Below are positions 53,272 to 64,000 of a stretch of DNA of 64,000 nucleotides, piece by piece. The notes below the pieces were generated by a model. The model saw only the letters and a list, made by a program, of their open reading frames with translations. It made no database searches and was not told the DNA's origin. Origin of the DNA: Leuctra nigra (lineage: Eukaryota; Arthropoda; Insecta; Plecoptera; Leuctridae); contig OW203771.1 of the NCBI GenBank assembly GCA_934045905.1, positions 20,468,069 to 20,532,068 of the forward strand, given 5' to 3'. Numbering within the stretch: position 1 is the stretch's first letter; each line of letters opens with the position of its first letter. A program made the translations under genes and the position numbers.

Positions 53272-54746
53272 ACTTCTGACGAAGTTCGGAGGTGGAATTC
53301 GAATCGGGAACTGAAATGTACCTCTCTGGAAAGCAATTGAACAAGATGATAACAACGAATTGTTATTATTGGTAAAACTGTTGTTGTACCACGAGATGGA
53401 GTAGAATATACATCAAAATTATCCATTTCGTCGTGTTTCATACGTTTAAACATAGTTTAAGTTGTCAAAAGCTTTAAAATTCAATAAGTCGGTCTCACGA
53501 CTCACTCATTTTAATTTTCATGACATTAACAGCGGTAATAATGCAGCGAATGAAGCCCATGCATGATTATTCATTATCTCATGGCACTGTATGTCTTATA
53601 TTTAATTGTATTTTATTTCCGTTTTGCTATGATTTATGTATTTTTTGAATGAATGAATAGAAAATTGAATTTCATTACGCCTCACGTGCATATGTGGTAA
53701 ATATTTCATCCGAATAGATCAAACTATTTCACCATCATCCAGGTAACCGGTGTATTTATAGAAATACAACTTGGAAACTGAAAGCCGATCGGTAAACTCG
53801 AAACCCGTCAAACTTTCATCAGGATAGCCTCCGCATTTCGTCAAACTGTGAACGTATGATTGAACAATTTGTCAATGATTGAATGCTAAAAAATGAGGCA
53901 AAATCGCTGAAAACCGTAACCAATCGACCTTTGCATAATTTAATTTCGTCTTTATGGTGGCGTCACCCAATCAAATCCCTAATATGATGCTTTTGAAAAT
54001 ACCGGAAGTTATACTTTTCTATGGATGACACAACCCTGTATGCCAACAAAGGACGTGATGTGATATTATTTGGGACGCGCGCGCCAGTCTAATGGCTGGA
54101 GGAGAGACCGTGGAGGGTAGTAAAAAGCAAGTACCTCCCCGCCATCGCAATCCCATTAGAAGAGTAGCTCCGTGCAAGAGATACACTTAATACAGGCACT
54201 AATTAAGCCAAACGAAGAGATAATGACATTAGGACTAATTAAACACGAGTGCAGAGTGCATGCGGAGTGGATTAAAATGGAATTGAATTGAGTTCGGTTC
54301 GATATCTGTGGCCTTGAACTTTTCGATGGGACGTTTTAAGGATGGGACGATATTTCTTTTACCACTGATAAAAAAATTCAGAAACGGAACTTTTCATTTA
54401 GTGTGTCATTCAAACCTAAATGCTCGAATCACTGTTTTTTGTACTTATCGCATTACAATATTTCAAACGAAGTAACGGACCAGGATTTTTTTTCGCAAAA
54501 ATACTAAAAATAACTATCAAATGAACAAAAGAACTATCCAGTTCTATTCAGTATAGATTTCTAGCAAGATCGGTTCCTTGGTTTCACAGCAAAATTTATC
54601 ATGTGAATATACTTCGCTTTACTGATGGATAATTTGAAGAATGGCTGTGACCTAAGGTTGTTCCATGCGTTTCGAAGGCTCGCTTATCAAAGCGTTCGCT
54701 GTAATGTAACAAGTTGTAAAATATCTCTATTTTTACATGTAATTTA
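53272..54746. other. Non-coding stretch with a candidate conserved island (54040-54310)
   Basis: The island contains GACGCGCGCGCCAG, CACTAATTAAGCC and GGACTAATTAAACACGAG (homeodomain-like sites) and several CATTAG repeats. The segment 54559-54705 repeats 2458-2605. No ORF is supported. Confidence 0.3.
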
Positions 54747-55146
54747 TTACCATAAAAAACACTCCGTGTAAAAACACCAGCCAAGTCTCTTCAACTATAA
54801 AAAAATAAAATAAATCTAAAAACTCAGCACTGAAAAGTAGTGATATCAAAAAATGAGCCAAGTCAAAACTTAATTTTAAAAACCAAAATATACTAGGCGC
54901 ATCGTGTACATATAAATAGTATAGAATATGCCCAAATTCAAATTTATGTGAATATTTATAATATACCTACAATACTCTTAAAAACGATGCGCCAAGTATA
55001 TTTTGGTTTTTAAAATTAAGTTTTGACTTGGCCCATTTTTTGATATCACTACTTTTCAGTGCTGAGTTTTTAGATTTATTTTATTTTTTTATAGTTGAAG
55101 AGACTTGGCTGGTGTTTTTACACGGAGTGTTTTTTATGGGGATATC
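54747..55146. repeat. 400-bp foldback of composite repeat 4
   Basis: ACACTCCGTGTAAAAACACC, AGCCAAGTCTCTTCAACT and ACTAGGCGCATCG pair with CGATGCGCCAAGT, AGTTGAAGAGACTTGGCT and ACACGGAGTG. The left outer end has lost the CCCC that the other copies show. Confidence 0.88.
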
Positions 55147-56073
55147 ACTAATTTTTTTAGTTTATTTACACAACTTGTAACACATATCGGAGCAACAATG
55201 ACTAATTCCTTTGAAAAAATAAGCCATTTCCAATTTGTAAGGAAATGTTGCGTTTGGAGCCAAAATATGCTTAAAGTGATATTGCATAAAGAAAAGAGAA
55301 AGATTCGTTCCAATCAGTCCAGCCGTTTTCGAGATATGGCATCACTTCCGGTTAGCAATATGGCGGCTGAAATCACTGCCACCTAGAATTTACTTATATA
55401 AATGATTTGTATCATTATAAGCCTTCTGAATATGTAGTTAATGTAGTAAGAGGTGATTAAAGTCGGATTCTTAATTTTTATGACGTCATTTCCGGTTTCG
55501 GTAATAGCACACTTCTTTTTAGATTATTGATGTTCCATAAAGATGACCGTCTAAATCATTTGGCGCTAGTTTCATTCCGATCGGTCCAGTCGGTTTCGAG
55601 ATATGACGTCACTTCCGGTTTCAAAATGGCGGCTTCCGGTTGGTTTTATAAAAAGGCACCTCAGACGCCAAAAGTGCACATGTGGTAAAAATTTCAGATC
55701 GATCGGTTAAGCCGTTTAGGCTGTGGCGGTGATAGCGGTGTTTCCTGATATCATCATCATCATCATCTGAAGAAGAAGAAGAAGATGAAAGTGATGTAAT
55801 TTCTCGATTTTCAAGGCCCTCTAGCTCGCAAATGGTATAACCTATTGTTGGCTCACTTGGAATATTTGGTAGGGGGTCCATAGCTCCAAATTAAAATATT
55901 TCTCAACAATGTGATATTTCCCATTTTTGAGATCCAGTAGGCCGAAAATGCTATGTTGTTGCTTATAGTAAAAGTGTTTGGTCTGCTCCTCAGTTTATTA
56001 GGCATTTACGGTATGTTGAGTGACTGTGAGTGTACAGTACGACTTGGCTGGGTGGAGCGACCGCTCCACTAGA
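54747..56073 (-). mobile_element. Composite repeat copy 4
   Basis: This reversed copy has its foldback at 54747-55146 and its terminal hairpin (GTGGAGCGACCGCTCCAC, then TAGA) ending at 56073. Motif units lie at about 55335 (CATCACTTCCGGTTAG, ATATGGCGGC), about 55480 (TGACGTCATTTCCGG) and 55603-55633 (ATGACGTCACTTCCGG, TTTCAAAATGGCGGC). The 5' subterminal part has the GAGGAGC variant (GGTCTGCTCCTCAG) also found in copy 1, so copies 1 and 4 form one subfamily and copies 2 and 3 another. Confidence 0.78.
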
Positions 56074-58127
56074 TTCACCTACATGTTTTTGTGCACCATT
56101 TGCGGTTGCGGATGTCCATTCTAAATTCGAAAACTTCTACGTCACAATTAAGTTCAATTATACAATTTGTCACATTTTGCTCATGCAGTTTAGTTGTCAA
56201 GCTTGTCGTTTTCGTTTACTTGTAGATATGATGAGTTAATATGAATATTAAGCATTGCCTTCAATTTACTGTAGTGACAGCTTAGCTATAGGGGAAGATT
56301 GGCGTTTACTTAATTGGAGGGTTGAAATTAAATTTGAATTATTAAGTGAGGTTGCGACTGTTCTCTCGCTTAATTTTATTGATGATGGGAAGATATTTAG
56401 CGCCACTTTTGATACAACATACTTAGTGACATGTTGGGGAAAACAAGTAGATGGCTGAAAAGATTAGTCTTCCACGTATATTCAAGCTAGTTTTATATAC
56501 GTACTTGCTACCGGGGTGTTGACAATGTACACAGTCAATATTGCGCGAGTAAACATCGGGCACCGTTGTGGCGAGTCCGAGCTTTCACTTGACAGAGCTT
56601 TGGGACTTGGTTATTGAGGAGTGCTCAGTGTTGGCGATTGGATCGACTGCATTGTTGATTGAACACACATTTTAAACACTTGGCCCAAGAGAGACTGAAG
56701 GATGGAGAACTTTTGACGGATTTGCACGAGGATTTGCACTCCGGATGTACCGGGTTTGATCCTCTTGGACGATCTTTCTGACTGGAGGTTTTTCGTGGTT
56801 TCCCTCAGTCGAGAGTAAATCACACATTTTAAATAATATGTATATATATAAATATATAATGCGTAATAATATAGACAGATCATGTCGAAAACGTATCAAC
56901 GGAATTATGTTAAAATCCAAAAAAATTCCCGGGGCTATATGCGCACCGGATTTGCATACACTTATAAGTTAAATAATTGTACACTCTTTAACCTAGACTA
57001 ATTTTTGGACATTTTGTAATTTATAATTCTTAAAAATATCTACACTAAAATTGCACTAGACACGAATAACCTTGATCACATTTTCTCGGCCATGTCTTTC
57101 ACTGATATTTTTCAAACTTAATGTCTGCCCCCCCCCCCCCCCACACCCCGAAATTTCATCCTGTATACGCCCTTGGGCATAGCCTTAATAGCAGAAGGAA
57201 CATTTAAGCAAATGTATCCAAATTGACTTTCATGATTATTTACTTCTGTGGTATTACATATTTTCAAGATTTCTATGCAATCATTTCTGGCATTTCTCAA
57301 TGCCCGCAGTTTTCACTTTTTCTAACGCAATGCTTCTGGAACCAAGCATTGTTAACGCTTCTTGGACTAAGCCTACAAGAAGTAGTCTGGAGCCGTCAAT
57401 TCTGGCGAATTACATTATAAAAATAATTAAAAATGTTCAAAGCATCAACCCGACGTACAAACTGCGGGAACTCGTTTGTGAAATATAAAATAAATTGGAT
57501 CGCGCTGGTTTGGGCTGCAAACGATCCGTACGGTGTTAAGTTCTGCGCGGTTTTGTTACAATAAACAATCTAATATTTAAAATAAAATTAAAAGCTAGTA
57601 GTAAAATGCAATAATACTGATCAATTCAACTTTCTATCAATACACACTCGCAAACAGTTAACATGTTATCGTCATCACTAAGCTTTACGGTCGAGCGGTA
57701 TTGCTTTGTTATTGCTTTGATTTGTCATTTATATTGCCAATTTTTGCAACTTGTATCATTATAATAATAAAACATACGATATCTCATTAGTACACTAGAA
57801 GTTATTTTACTTTTTAGATGTGTAATTTAAAGTAATATTTTTCTTGATTTATAGTCATTTGGTCATTATTTCTCACCATTTTTAAAAGATAAGAGAATTT
57901 GTGGTATATTTATTACATTTTAATTTTCAACTTGCTATGTAAATTACTAAGATTTTTAATATTTTTGGAAACAGGTGATCAAGGTGGAGTTTGTTTTAAA
58001 AGATGTAGGACGCTTGTGACACTTTGTTTATTTAACACGTAAAATTTTACACGTAAAATTACTCGTAAACACGTGTAATGTGTAAAATTACACGTATTTT
58101 ACACGTAAAATGACAATTAATACTTGA
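56074..58127. other. Non-coding stretch with a SINE fragment (56725-56820)
   Basis: GGATTTGCACTCCGGATG, ACCGGGTTTGATCC (B-box-like) and CCCTCAGTCGAGAGTAAAT match the head and body start of the SINE at 27165. A poly(C) run lies at 57126-57142. A cluster of ACACGTAAAATTACACGT-like repeats occurs at 58038-58110. No gene is supported. Confidence 0.4.
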
Positions 58128-58883
58128 CTGATTGGGCTTAACATGTGTAAAATTTTAGATTATGTTAGTCTTGATCATCATGCAAAATTTGAACCTAATC
58201 GGAACATTTTGATTGTCGACCAATCAGAAGATATTATTTATACTTAAACCAATTGGAGGATTCGGCCTTCGTAATGCATCCGATTTGATATGCGCTAGTT
58301 TTACTGTAAATTGTGGACCGCTTGGCTGCTCTACAGGCCTTGGAGCAGAAGCTTAAATAAGGCAGGGATGAAAATGTAGTAAATATTTCAAGATTATGGA
58401 ATAAAATGTCCCTAAAATGACCAAAACTTTTGAAAAAAACTACAGATTAGACTGAAAATTGGCAAAAATATCTTAAATGTTGACACCAATGACCATGCGA
58501 AATTTTAAGTTGGTCGGTCAATCAGTTGTAGTTTAAAATACAAAAATCACCGGAAAAATGGTTTCAAATTTGAACTAATGGGAGAATTTGTCTGAAATTT
58601 ATTATGATTAAGTACAATGTTGGTTGCAATGACTTTGCTAAATTTCAAAATGATTGGACCAACCAATCGAAAGATACATTTTTTAAAATTTGAACCAATC
58701 AGGGGATTTCAAAAAAATTAGGGTCAGCAAATCTCATATTTGGTCTGGACATGTGTGCAAAATTTCAGCTCGATCGAATAAACGGTGTGACCTGTATTCG
58801 AGCAGACGACAGAAAAAAAACAAAAAACAGAGGTCCGTGCCAAAAGAGCCAAAAGGAGACGCTGCGCTTCGCTCGCTCAATAA
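58128..58883 (-). mobile_element. Helitron-like element, 5' part conserved
   Basis: The plus-strand right end GAGACGCTGCGCTTCGCTCG, CTCAATAA matches the GAGCGAGC ends of the other copies, preceded by AACAGAGGTCCGTGCCAAAA. The interior matches 4203-4380 (CATCCGATTTGATATGCGC, GGCAGGGATGAAAAT). The CTAG end was not found and is probably lost near 58128. Confidence 0.55.
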
Positions 58884-59026
58884 CTTATTCCAAACTGTGC
58901 AATTATTTTCATTGAACTGTTCTGAATACTCGTAGAAAGCCCTATTTTGTTAACAATTACATTGGTAAAAGATATTGATAAAAAAACTCTTCAAGGCCAC
59001 GCTCACTACTCGGCCGTCTTAATGAT
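58884..59026. mobile_element. Half copy of the 47 kb foldback element
   Basis: TAACTTATTCCAAACT, TTCATTGAACTGTTCTGAAT and CATTGGTAAAAGATATTGAT, followed by CTTCAAGGCCACGCTCACTA, match the right arm at 47464-47620. The left arm is missing; the junction is exactly at the Helitron-like GAGCGAGC end. Confidence 0.65.
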
Positions 59027-59534
59027 TGAGTTAGACTCTAGTTAGTACCACCCTCTTCTTCAGACGCATGTAAATTGCCGCAGTTCTGAGCAACTCTCGC
59101 GCCTTCTGATATCCTCGCCGCAAGTGTAGTCGAGTGTTGTCTCGACAGCGCCTGGCTGCTAGCTAATAACCCCGCGCGCGTTGATCACAACGGGGTTTAA
59201 TTAATTCCCGTCCTTGTTTGATCGTCTCCTCTCCTGCCCCGAGTCTGTATCCAGGAGGCTGGCACTTGACGGCCGTTAATAGCGGCTAATATGCATTCAT
59301 CAGGAAGCGCTCTGTGTACCGAGGTGTTGGATTAGACGGTTAGGCCAGGAGATTAAGAGGTCTGAATCGAAAAATGTGTCAGTTTTGTTTCCGTGGACGA
59401 AAGTGAAAGTTTGATCGACGCGAGCTTTTTCCACCATCTTAGAGAAATTGTGTTAAAAGCAGCTTTCTCACTAAGCGTTTTTATATTAAAAAATGACATT
59501 GGTATTATTTGGAGTTAAATATTTTTTACTGTAG
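59027..59534. other. Non-coding stretch with a GC-rich island
   Basis: 59130-59345 is GC-rich and complex, with a small hairpin (AACCCCG paired with CGGGGTT around GTTGATCAC) and TTAATTAATTCCCG. It may be regulatory; no ORF. Confidence 0.3.
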
Positions 59535-59744
59535 GTACACTCAAACCAACAAAAAACGGCACTACTTTGCACAAAACGGATTGGCTGCTGGTCAGGTTCC
59601 TTGACAATAAATCCTTGTTATTATCTATGAATCAGAGCTCGCCTACAAGAGTTAGAAAATGCATTAGCACAGACTTCATGAGATGATGCCATAATCAGCC
59701 ATTTATATTCTTTCGAGTACCGTTTATTATTTGTTCGAGTGTAC
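59535..59744. mobile_element. GTACACTC MITE copy
   Basis: The ends GTACACTCAAACCAAC and TTATTTGTTCGAGTGTAC are inverted, and the interior has GGATTGGCTGCTGGTCAGG and ATGAGATGATGCCATAATCA. AGGTAC and GTACCT extend the symmetry outside. Confidence 0.8.
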
Positions 59745-61219
59745 CTCTAGGGAAGGTGTCACCCCGAAAACAAATCTCTAACGTCTTAAGTATACGTTTT
59801 TTCAGCTTTTATGTTGTCAAAAGTTAATTTAAAACCAAAAATCTCAACTAATCAGGGTTACCTTCACTTTTATCAAATTTATATTGTATAAAGACGCAAT
59901 TTTCCTCATGACATGGAGCATTTTTGTGTGGATTCTGTTTCTCTCTCACGTGAGTATCATTAAAACGTATCCACTTAAAACTAACCTAGTTTTGACGTAC
60001 GTCTAGGGTATTTAGGCCTCTTAACTGCATTCTAGTGGCTTTTGTATATTATGCGAGCAACAACACTGGGAATTATTGCAGATGAAATTAACGCCCAGCG
60101 TCCGGTCGTTATCCCAGTGCAATGTATTTAACGACCACACAAACCGGGATGAAATTAAACCCGTAAATGAAGTTCCCTGCGCTTTGAACTGCCTAGTAAT
60201 GTACACAATTGTACTTTAAAAAAGAGTTGAAATGAGATTTTTTAACCCATATTCGGTGGCGATAACATTACTGTTGTGGTAAATATGTGAAATTAGTTTT
60301 TAAAATGCCGCTTGGTCTGCAAAATGCAACTTGTTAAGTTTGTATGTCGTTGTTTATTATTGAGGTCTCATTATTGTGGTATCGTTTGGTTGCAACTGTT
60401 GAATTGCATTTTATGAAAATATGAACACAATGCAACGTTGAAAGGCCGTTTGATTGTTTTATTTAGTAAATATTGCTTGAATACACATTTTCATTTATGC
60501 ATCCGGTGTATAAAATAGAAGCTTTGTGTTTGTTTGAAATGGTTGTTTTCTATTTTTATTTTGATATTCGTCTCTAAATAATGCTTAACACAAGTGGTTA
60601 TATAACAACATATAAAAGGAAACTATATTATTACATTAATGGTTATGCAAAACTGGACGAGTACCTACGTCGAAAGCAATAATGTATTTGTTGTACCTAA
60701 TGGAATTATAAAGCTTAAAATTGTTATTTGTTGAATATGGAACTTTTGAAGTGGCTCCATTTATAATTTGATATTTATGTATTTATGATAATATTATTCA
60801 TATATTGAATATTATTCAACATATCCATCTGTTAATTGCGCCTATTTAAGATAAGATATGTGCCTATTGTGTAAGCGCATATCAACGAAGACCAAAAGTC
60901 GCAGAGTACAAATATATCGGTTTTACAAATGGTGACAGATGTGGGATTCATGTAAAGAAGTATTCATAATGAACCCGCCCTAAAACGTCACGTTTGTGGT
61001 TGTGGGCTGCGCACAAAGTATGCGCACTAACGTTTCGCAGGCCACACACATGACTTTACATAATTTAACAGCTTAACATATTGTTCGGCTAAATATTTTA
61101 TTTTACGATATTTTATTCCCGGTCCTCAGAGTCAGATTCATACTAAAATATGATCTAAAATCCAGCTTAAATATAATTTACATTGAAAATAATAGGATAT
61201 CTAATCATAGTTTAAAATT
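59745..61219. other. Non-coding stretch
   Basis: No gene is recognised. ACAAATGGTGACAGATGTGG at 60935-60954 is another instance of the dispersed short motif. Confidence 0.35.
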
Positions 61220-61604
61220 TAAAATTCACAGACTATTTAAATAACCATAGAGATTACAAAATATTTATTAAACTGTAAAAATTTCACATAAAAAAATTAT
61301 ACCCATGGGTATAATTTTATGTGAAAATATTTTTTTTTTTAAATAGTTTTTAATAGTTTTTTTTTCAAAGAATATTTTTTTAATAATATTTTTAAACTGT
61401 AAAAATTTCACATACAAATATTATACCCATGAGTAGAATTTTTTATGTGATTTTTTTCATTATTTTTTATTATTATTTTTTTAATAATATTTTTAAACTG
61501 TAAAAAATTCACATAAAAACATTATACCCATGAGCTGAATTTTTTTATGTGAAATTTTTACAATTTAATAAATATTACTTGGTTTATAAATAGTCTGTGA
61601 ATTT
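61220..61604. repeat. Nested hairpin element, about 385 bp
   Basis: The outermost arms AAATTCACAGACTATTTA and TAAATAGTCTGTGAATTT enclose three successive hairpins of one unit (AAACTGTAAAAATTTCACAT, ATTATACCCATG, then the inverted AATTTTTATGTGAAA), at about 61271-61330, 61395-61455 and 61494-61565. This is a foldback element whose inner stem has been amplified. Confidence 0.8.
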
Positions 61605-62140
61605 CCGTCTAACCGCTGCAGCTGGGACGATTTTCGCCAGTCTTCGTCAGTTACTTTTTGAACTCTATTGACGCAGCTCATCACGCCGCGACATCCAAGT
61701 CTGTTCACATCTCCACCGCCACCTCCGTAGTTGCACTAATGAAGAGCTATTAGGCCGCACGTCAGCCGCCGTGAACACCCCTTTGTTGTCATTATGCTAA
61801 TAACAATTGATGACGGGGGCCTCTTGATAGGCCGTCATTAGCGTCACGTTTGTATGCGGTTCGAGGCGGAACATGAGAGAGCTTTGTGTCCGTTCGACGT
61901 GCGTTCGAGATCATTGCCCGGATTAATAATGGTTTGTTGGTTATTGATATTCGGTTTACGTTGAAGGATTGTGTTATGATTGGATTGGAATGATTTCGAG
62001 AACGTTCGAGTGTTCGTATAATCGAGCCGTCAAACCGAATGAAAGCATTGACGCTGACTAGTATGTTATTATGTTCGGTTTGACTCGAATCCGTATGGAA
62101 TTCGTCTCGAACGATAAGATATGTCCTCTGTTTTGATACG
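61605..62140. other. Non-coding stretch with a GC-rich island
   Basis: 61620-61870 is richer in G+C and includes CACTAATGAAGAGCTATTAG and AATTGATGACGGGGGC. A 165-codon minus-strand frame crossing 61792-62289 runs into a SINE and is not supported as a gene. Confidence 0.3.
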
Positions 62141-62378
62141 GATACGTATGGAGCAAGTTGGCTCCGGTAACGCTGACTTGAAACGGGTTCGATTCCCGCG
62201 GTCGTCCTTCCTAATCGTGGTGTTATTTCAGTTGAGGGGCAACTCCTGGGAAGGTTAACTATTATAGGCCACGATCGCCTCCTTCCCACCGTCCACCATT
62301 ACAGTTATCATCATCCCAATCATTCATCCGGCGCCATTGGCCAGGTTGCATAGCAGTGCGACGTTAAACACACCAAAA
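62141..62378 (+). repeat. tRNA-derived SINE, best copy
   Basis: The head has an A-box-like GGAGCAAGTTGG (62150-62161) and a perfect Pol III B-box GGTTCGATTCC (62186-62196), at the short spacing of a tRNA. The body reads CAACTCCTGGGAAGGTTAAC, GCCACGATCGCCTCCTTCCC, CATCATCCCAATCATTCATC and ends TAGCAGTGCGACGTTAAAC. Several other fragments in the window share this body. The 3' end is not a poly(A) run. Confidence 0.8.
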
Positions 62379-62957
62379 TGAAGCCGGTTAGTTAAACAAT
62401 GTAGAATTGTTCTTATGCAAGAGTTTTTAGAATGAATTCGAAATAAAATACACATTTTAATTTTATTGTATTAATTTAGTATGACAGTTTTTCTAGATTA
62501 TCTGTGTCGGAAGGGCAAATGACGGGATGGTTCCCATCATGTGCGCAGTAATAACTAAAAGCTCAGACTAGCCAAAACGGCTGCATGAGAAGAATTAGTT
62601 TGGCTCGCCGTTTAGAACCTGTTACACGCAAAATACGTCACAATGAAACGAGTTTTAAAATTTACACGGCAATTGAAATTGGACAAGTTCAATTTCTAGT
62701 CAATGAAATTGCGTTTTTGATGAAACTCTGCAATCCAATTAGCTATTGATTGAAAATTATTGAATTTAAATTGGTTTTTGTAATATAGGATAAAGAAATT
62801 TTTTCCGTCTATGTAGGTATCTCTGGTGTTTAGCTTTTAAATTTTGTACAGTCCGTTCCACGGACTCCACGTTCCACTGCCGAAATTGTAGATGTTAATT
62901 AGTACTATAATACTGTAGTAGTTAATCCATAGTATAGTTTTAATACTAAGAAAGAAG
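62379..62957. other. Non-coding stretch
   Basis: No feature is recognised. Confidence 0.35.
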
Positions 62958-63108
62958 TATGAGAACGCCTGAACTCTCACCAGATGGAGCCACCGTCAGT
63001 TGTTCTGTTAGGCCGAGAAATACTTCATTGCGCACTCTACTTGTAATGCAGTATTTCTCGGCCTAGCAGAATAACTGGCGAGCAGCACATTCTGTTGAGA
63101 GTTCGTAC
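62958..63108. mobile_element. Foldback element with (T)CGGCC arms, copy 2
   Basis: GAACTCTCACCAGATGGAGC, GTCAGTTGTTCTGTTAGGCC and GAGAAATAC are mirrored by GTATTTCTCGGCCTAGCAGA and GAGAGTTC. It shares the arm sequence with 45627-45802, including the CACCAGATGGAGCCAC block, which there lies on the opposite arm. Confidence 0.8.
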
Positions 63109-64000
63109 ACACGTTGCCTCGACTGTATTCTTCGATTTTTCTTTAGAAAATGATGTATTTTCTCGTCTTTTTATTTTTATTTTGTGAAATCAACGGACAT
63201 ATTATTTGTACGGTTTTCCAAAAGATCGAATGATGAAATTCGGAATTTCTGGGTTCCTTTTGTACCTTCTTGTTTAAACTTTAAGTTCGTACACTTAGGG
63301 TTTAAACAAAATAATGTTTGACCTTCAATTGTTCAAAAACATTATTTTCAGGTCAAATCCCATATAAAAAATATAAAAATATAGGGAACCGTGAGAGCTT
63401 TAAAGTGTTAAAATGCCAAGTGTGTCGCAACCAAACCGAGCATACAAAGCTCCGTCTCGTCTGCATATGTACAAAGAGCTTTCTGTGGAAATGCGGGCCA
63501 CCAGCAGTGCACGATGAATGACAAAAGCACACACACACTGGAGCAGATAAAAGCAGGAGATTTCTACACAATTATCCCGGATCGATGCGGGAAAGCTGAG
63601 AGACAACTTGGGTGGAAATCACAGACAGATAACGTTGTTAACCAGCTGTCTTTAGACGTTGTATGCGATTTAACGCGATGATTAAATTAGAGAACAAGGG
63701 ATTGAAGAGTTTGTTGACGGAACTCCGGATTCTACATCCGAAATCTGGCGAAACATTTCTTGGGATTTGTTAGATAATTGGTTTGTGATAAAAGAAGGAG
63801 TTGAGAGTCTCTGATTAGGGCTTTGCGTTTGATGCGTCAAGATTCTTGTACAGTTTGTGTTCGAAGTTTTAGGAGCGAATGACGATCAATGGGTAGATGT
63901 GTTTTCTGTTGGGGTCGAGTGTAAGGAGACATGTGATTGGTTAGTGCTTGCAACATGTCTCCTCGGGAAACATAACCTTACACATTGCCAAGTTAATTTA
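63109..64000. other. Non-coding right end
   Basis: No gene is supported. AAGGAGACATGT (63923) and ACATGTCTCC (63953) form a 10-bp-stem hairpin with a loop of about 20 bases. Short frames at 63318-63606 on both strands lack family resemblance. Confidence 0.35.

Noticed and set aside
62141..62230. Possible tRNA gene
   Set aside because: A- and B-boxes are present but no cloverleaf with acceptor stem can be drawn, and the same sequence heads a dispersed SINE.
61792..62289. 165-codon minus-strand ORF
   Set aside because: It overlaps the antisense of a tRNA-derived SINE and has no family resemblance.

Overview
This is a eukaryotic window, almost certainly from an insect. Genes are split by GT-AG introns, the background is AT-rich, and most of the DNA is transposon-derived. 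The two protein-coding genes I can support resemble animal families. A hemipteran would fit the small, repeat-loaded landscape, but nothing in the sequence settles the order. A 200-base run of N (17371-17570) marks a scaffold join.

Left end (1-2.3 kb): three consecutive minus-strand exons of a Xaa-Pro aminopeptidase (X-prolyl aminopeptidase/APP family). They encode the end of the signal-peptide region and most of the N-terminal creatinase-like domain. The metal-binding catalytic half lies beyond the left edge and the first coding exon was not found. About 19.2-19.75 kb on the plus strand: a 181-codon first coding exon of a SAM-domain protein of the SAMD5/SASH1 family, ending at a clean splice donor. 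No later exon was recognised, so up to 44 kb to the right may be its intron or intergenic DNA.

The rest is a dense record of transposition. (i) Two non-LTR retrotransposon copies: a 3' fragment ending in poly(A) (17.57-18.6 kb) and a long, uninterrupted endonuclease-reverse transcriptase ORF (50.7-53.2 kb) with an RTE-like (AGA)n tail. (ii) A family of about 0.6-1 kb non-autonomous Helitron-like elements whose 3' ends carry a hairpin and CTAG, followed by T in all six well-preserved copies. (iii) Four copies of a 1.3-1.5 kb composite repeat, ending on one side in an 18-bp perfect hairpin and on the other in a 380-400 bp foldback. Its body is a tandem series of units that each combine YY1-like, ETS-like and CRE-like motifs. 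(iv) Many MITEs and foldback elements: hAT-like with an 8-bp target duplication, TTAA-flanked, a GTACACTC family, and others. (v) tRNA-derived SINE copies and two tandem arrays (35 bp x 8 and 149 bp x 4).

The host genes show no functional linkage to each other. The most interesting material is the composite repeat with its regulatory-looking unit, the Helitron-like family with a GAGCGAGC-rich opposite end, and a 1.5 kb inverted duplication that was later invaded by a retroposon. No new defence or metabolic system was found.
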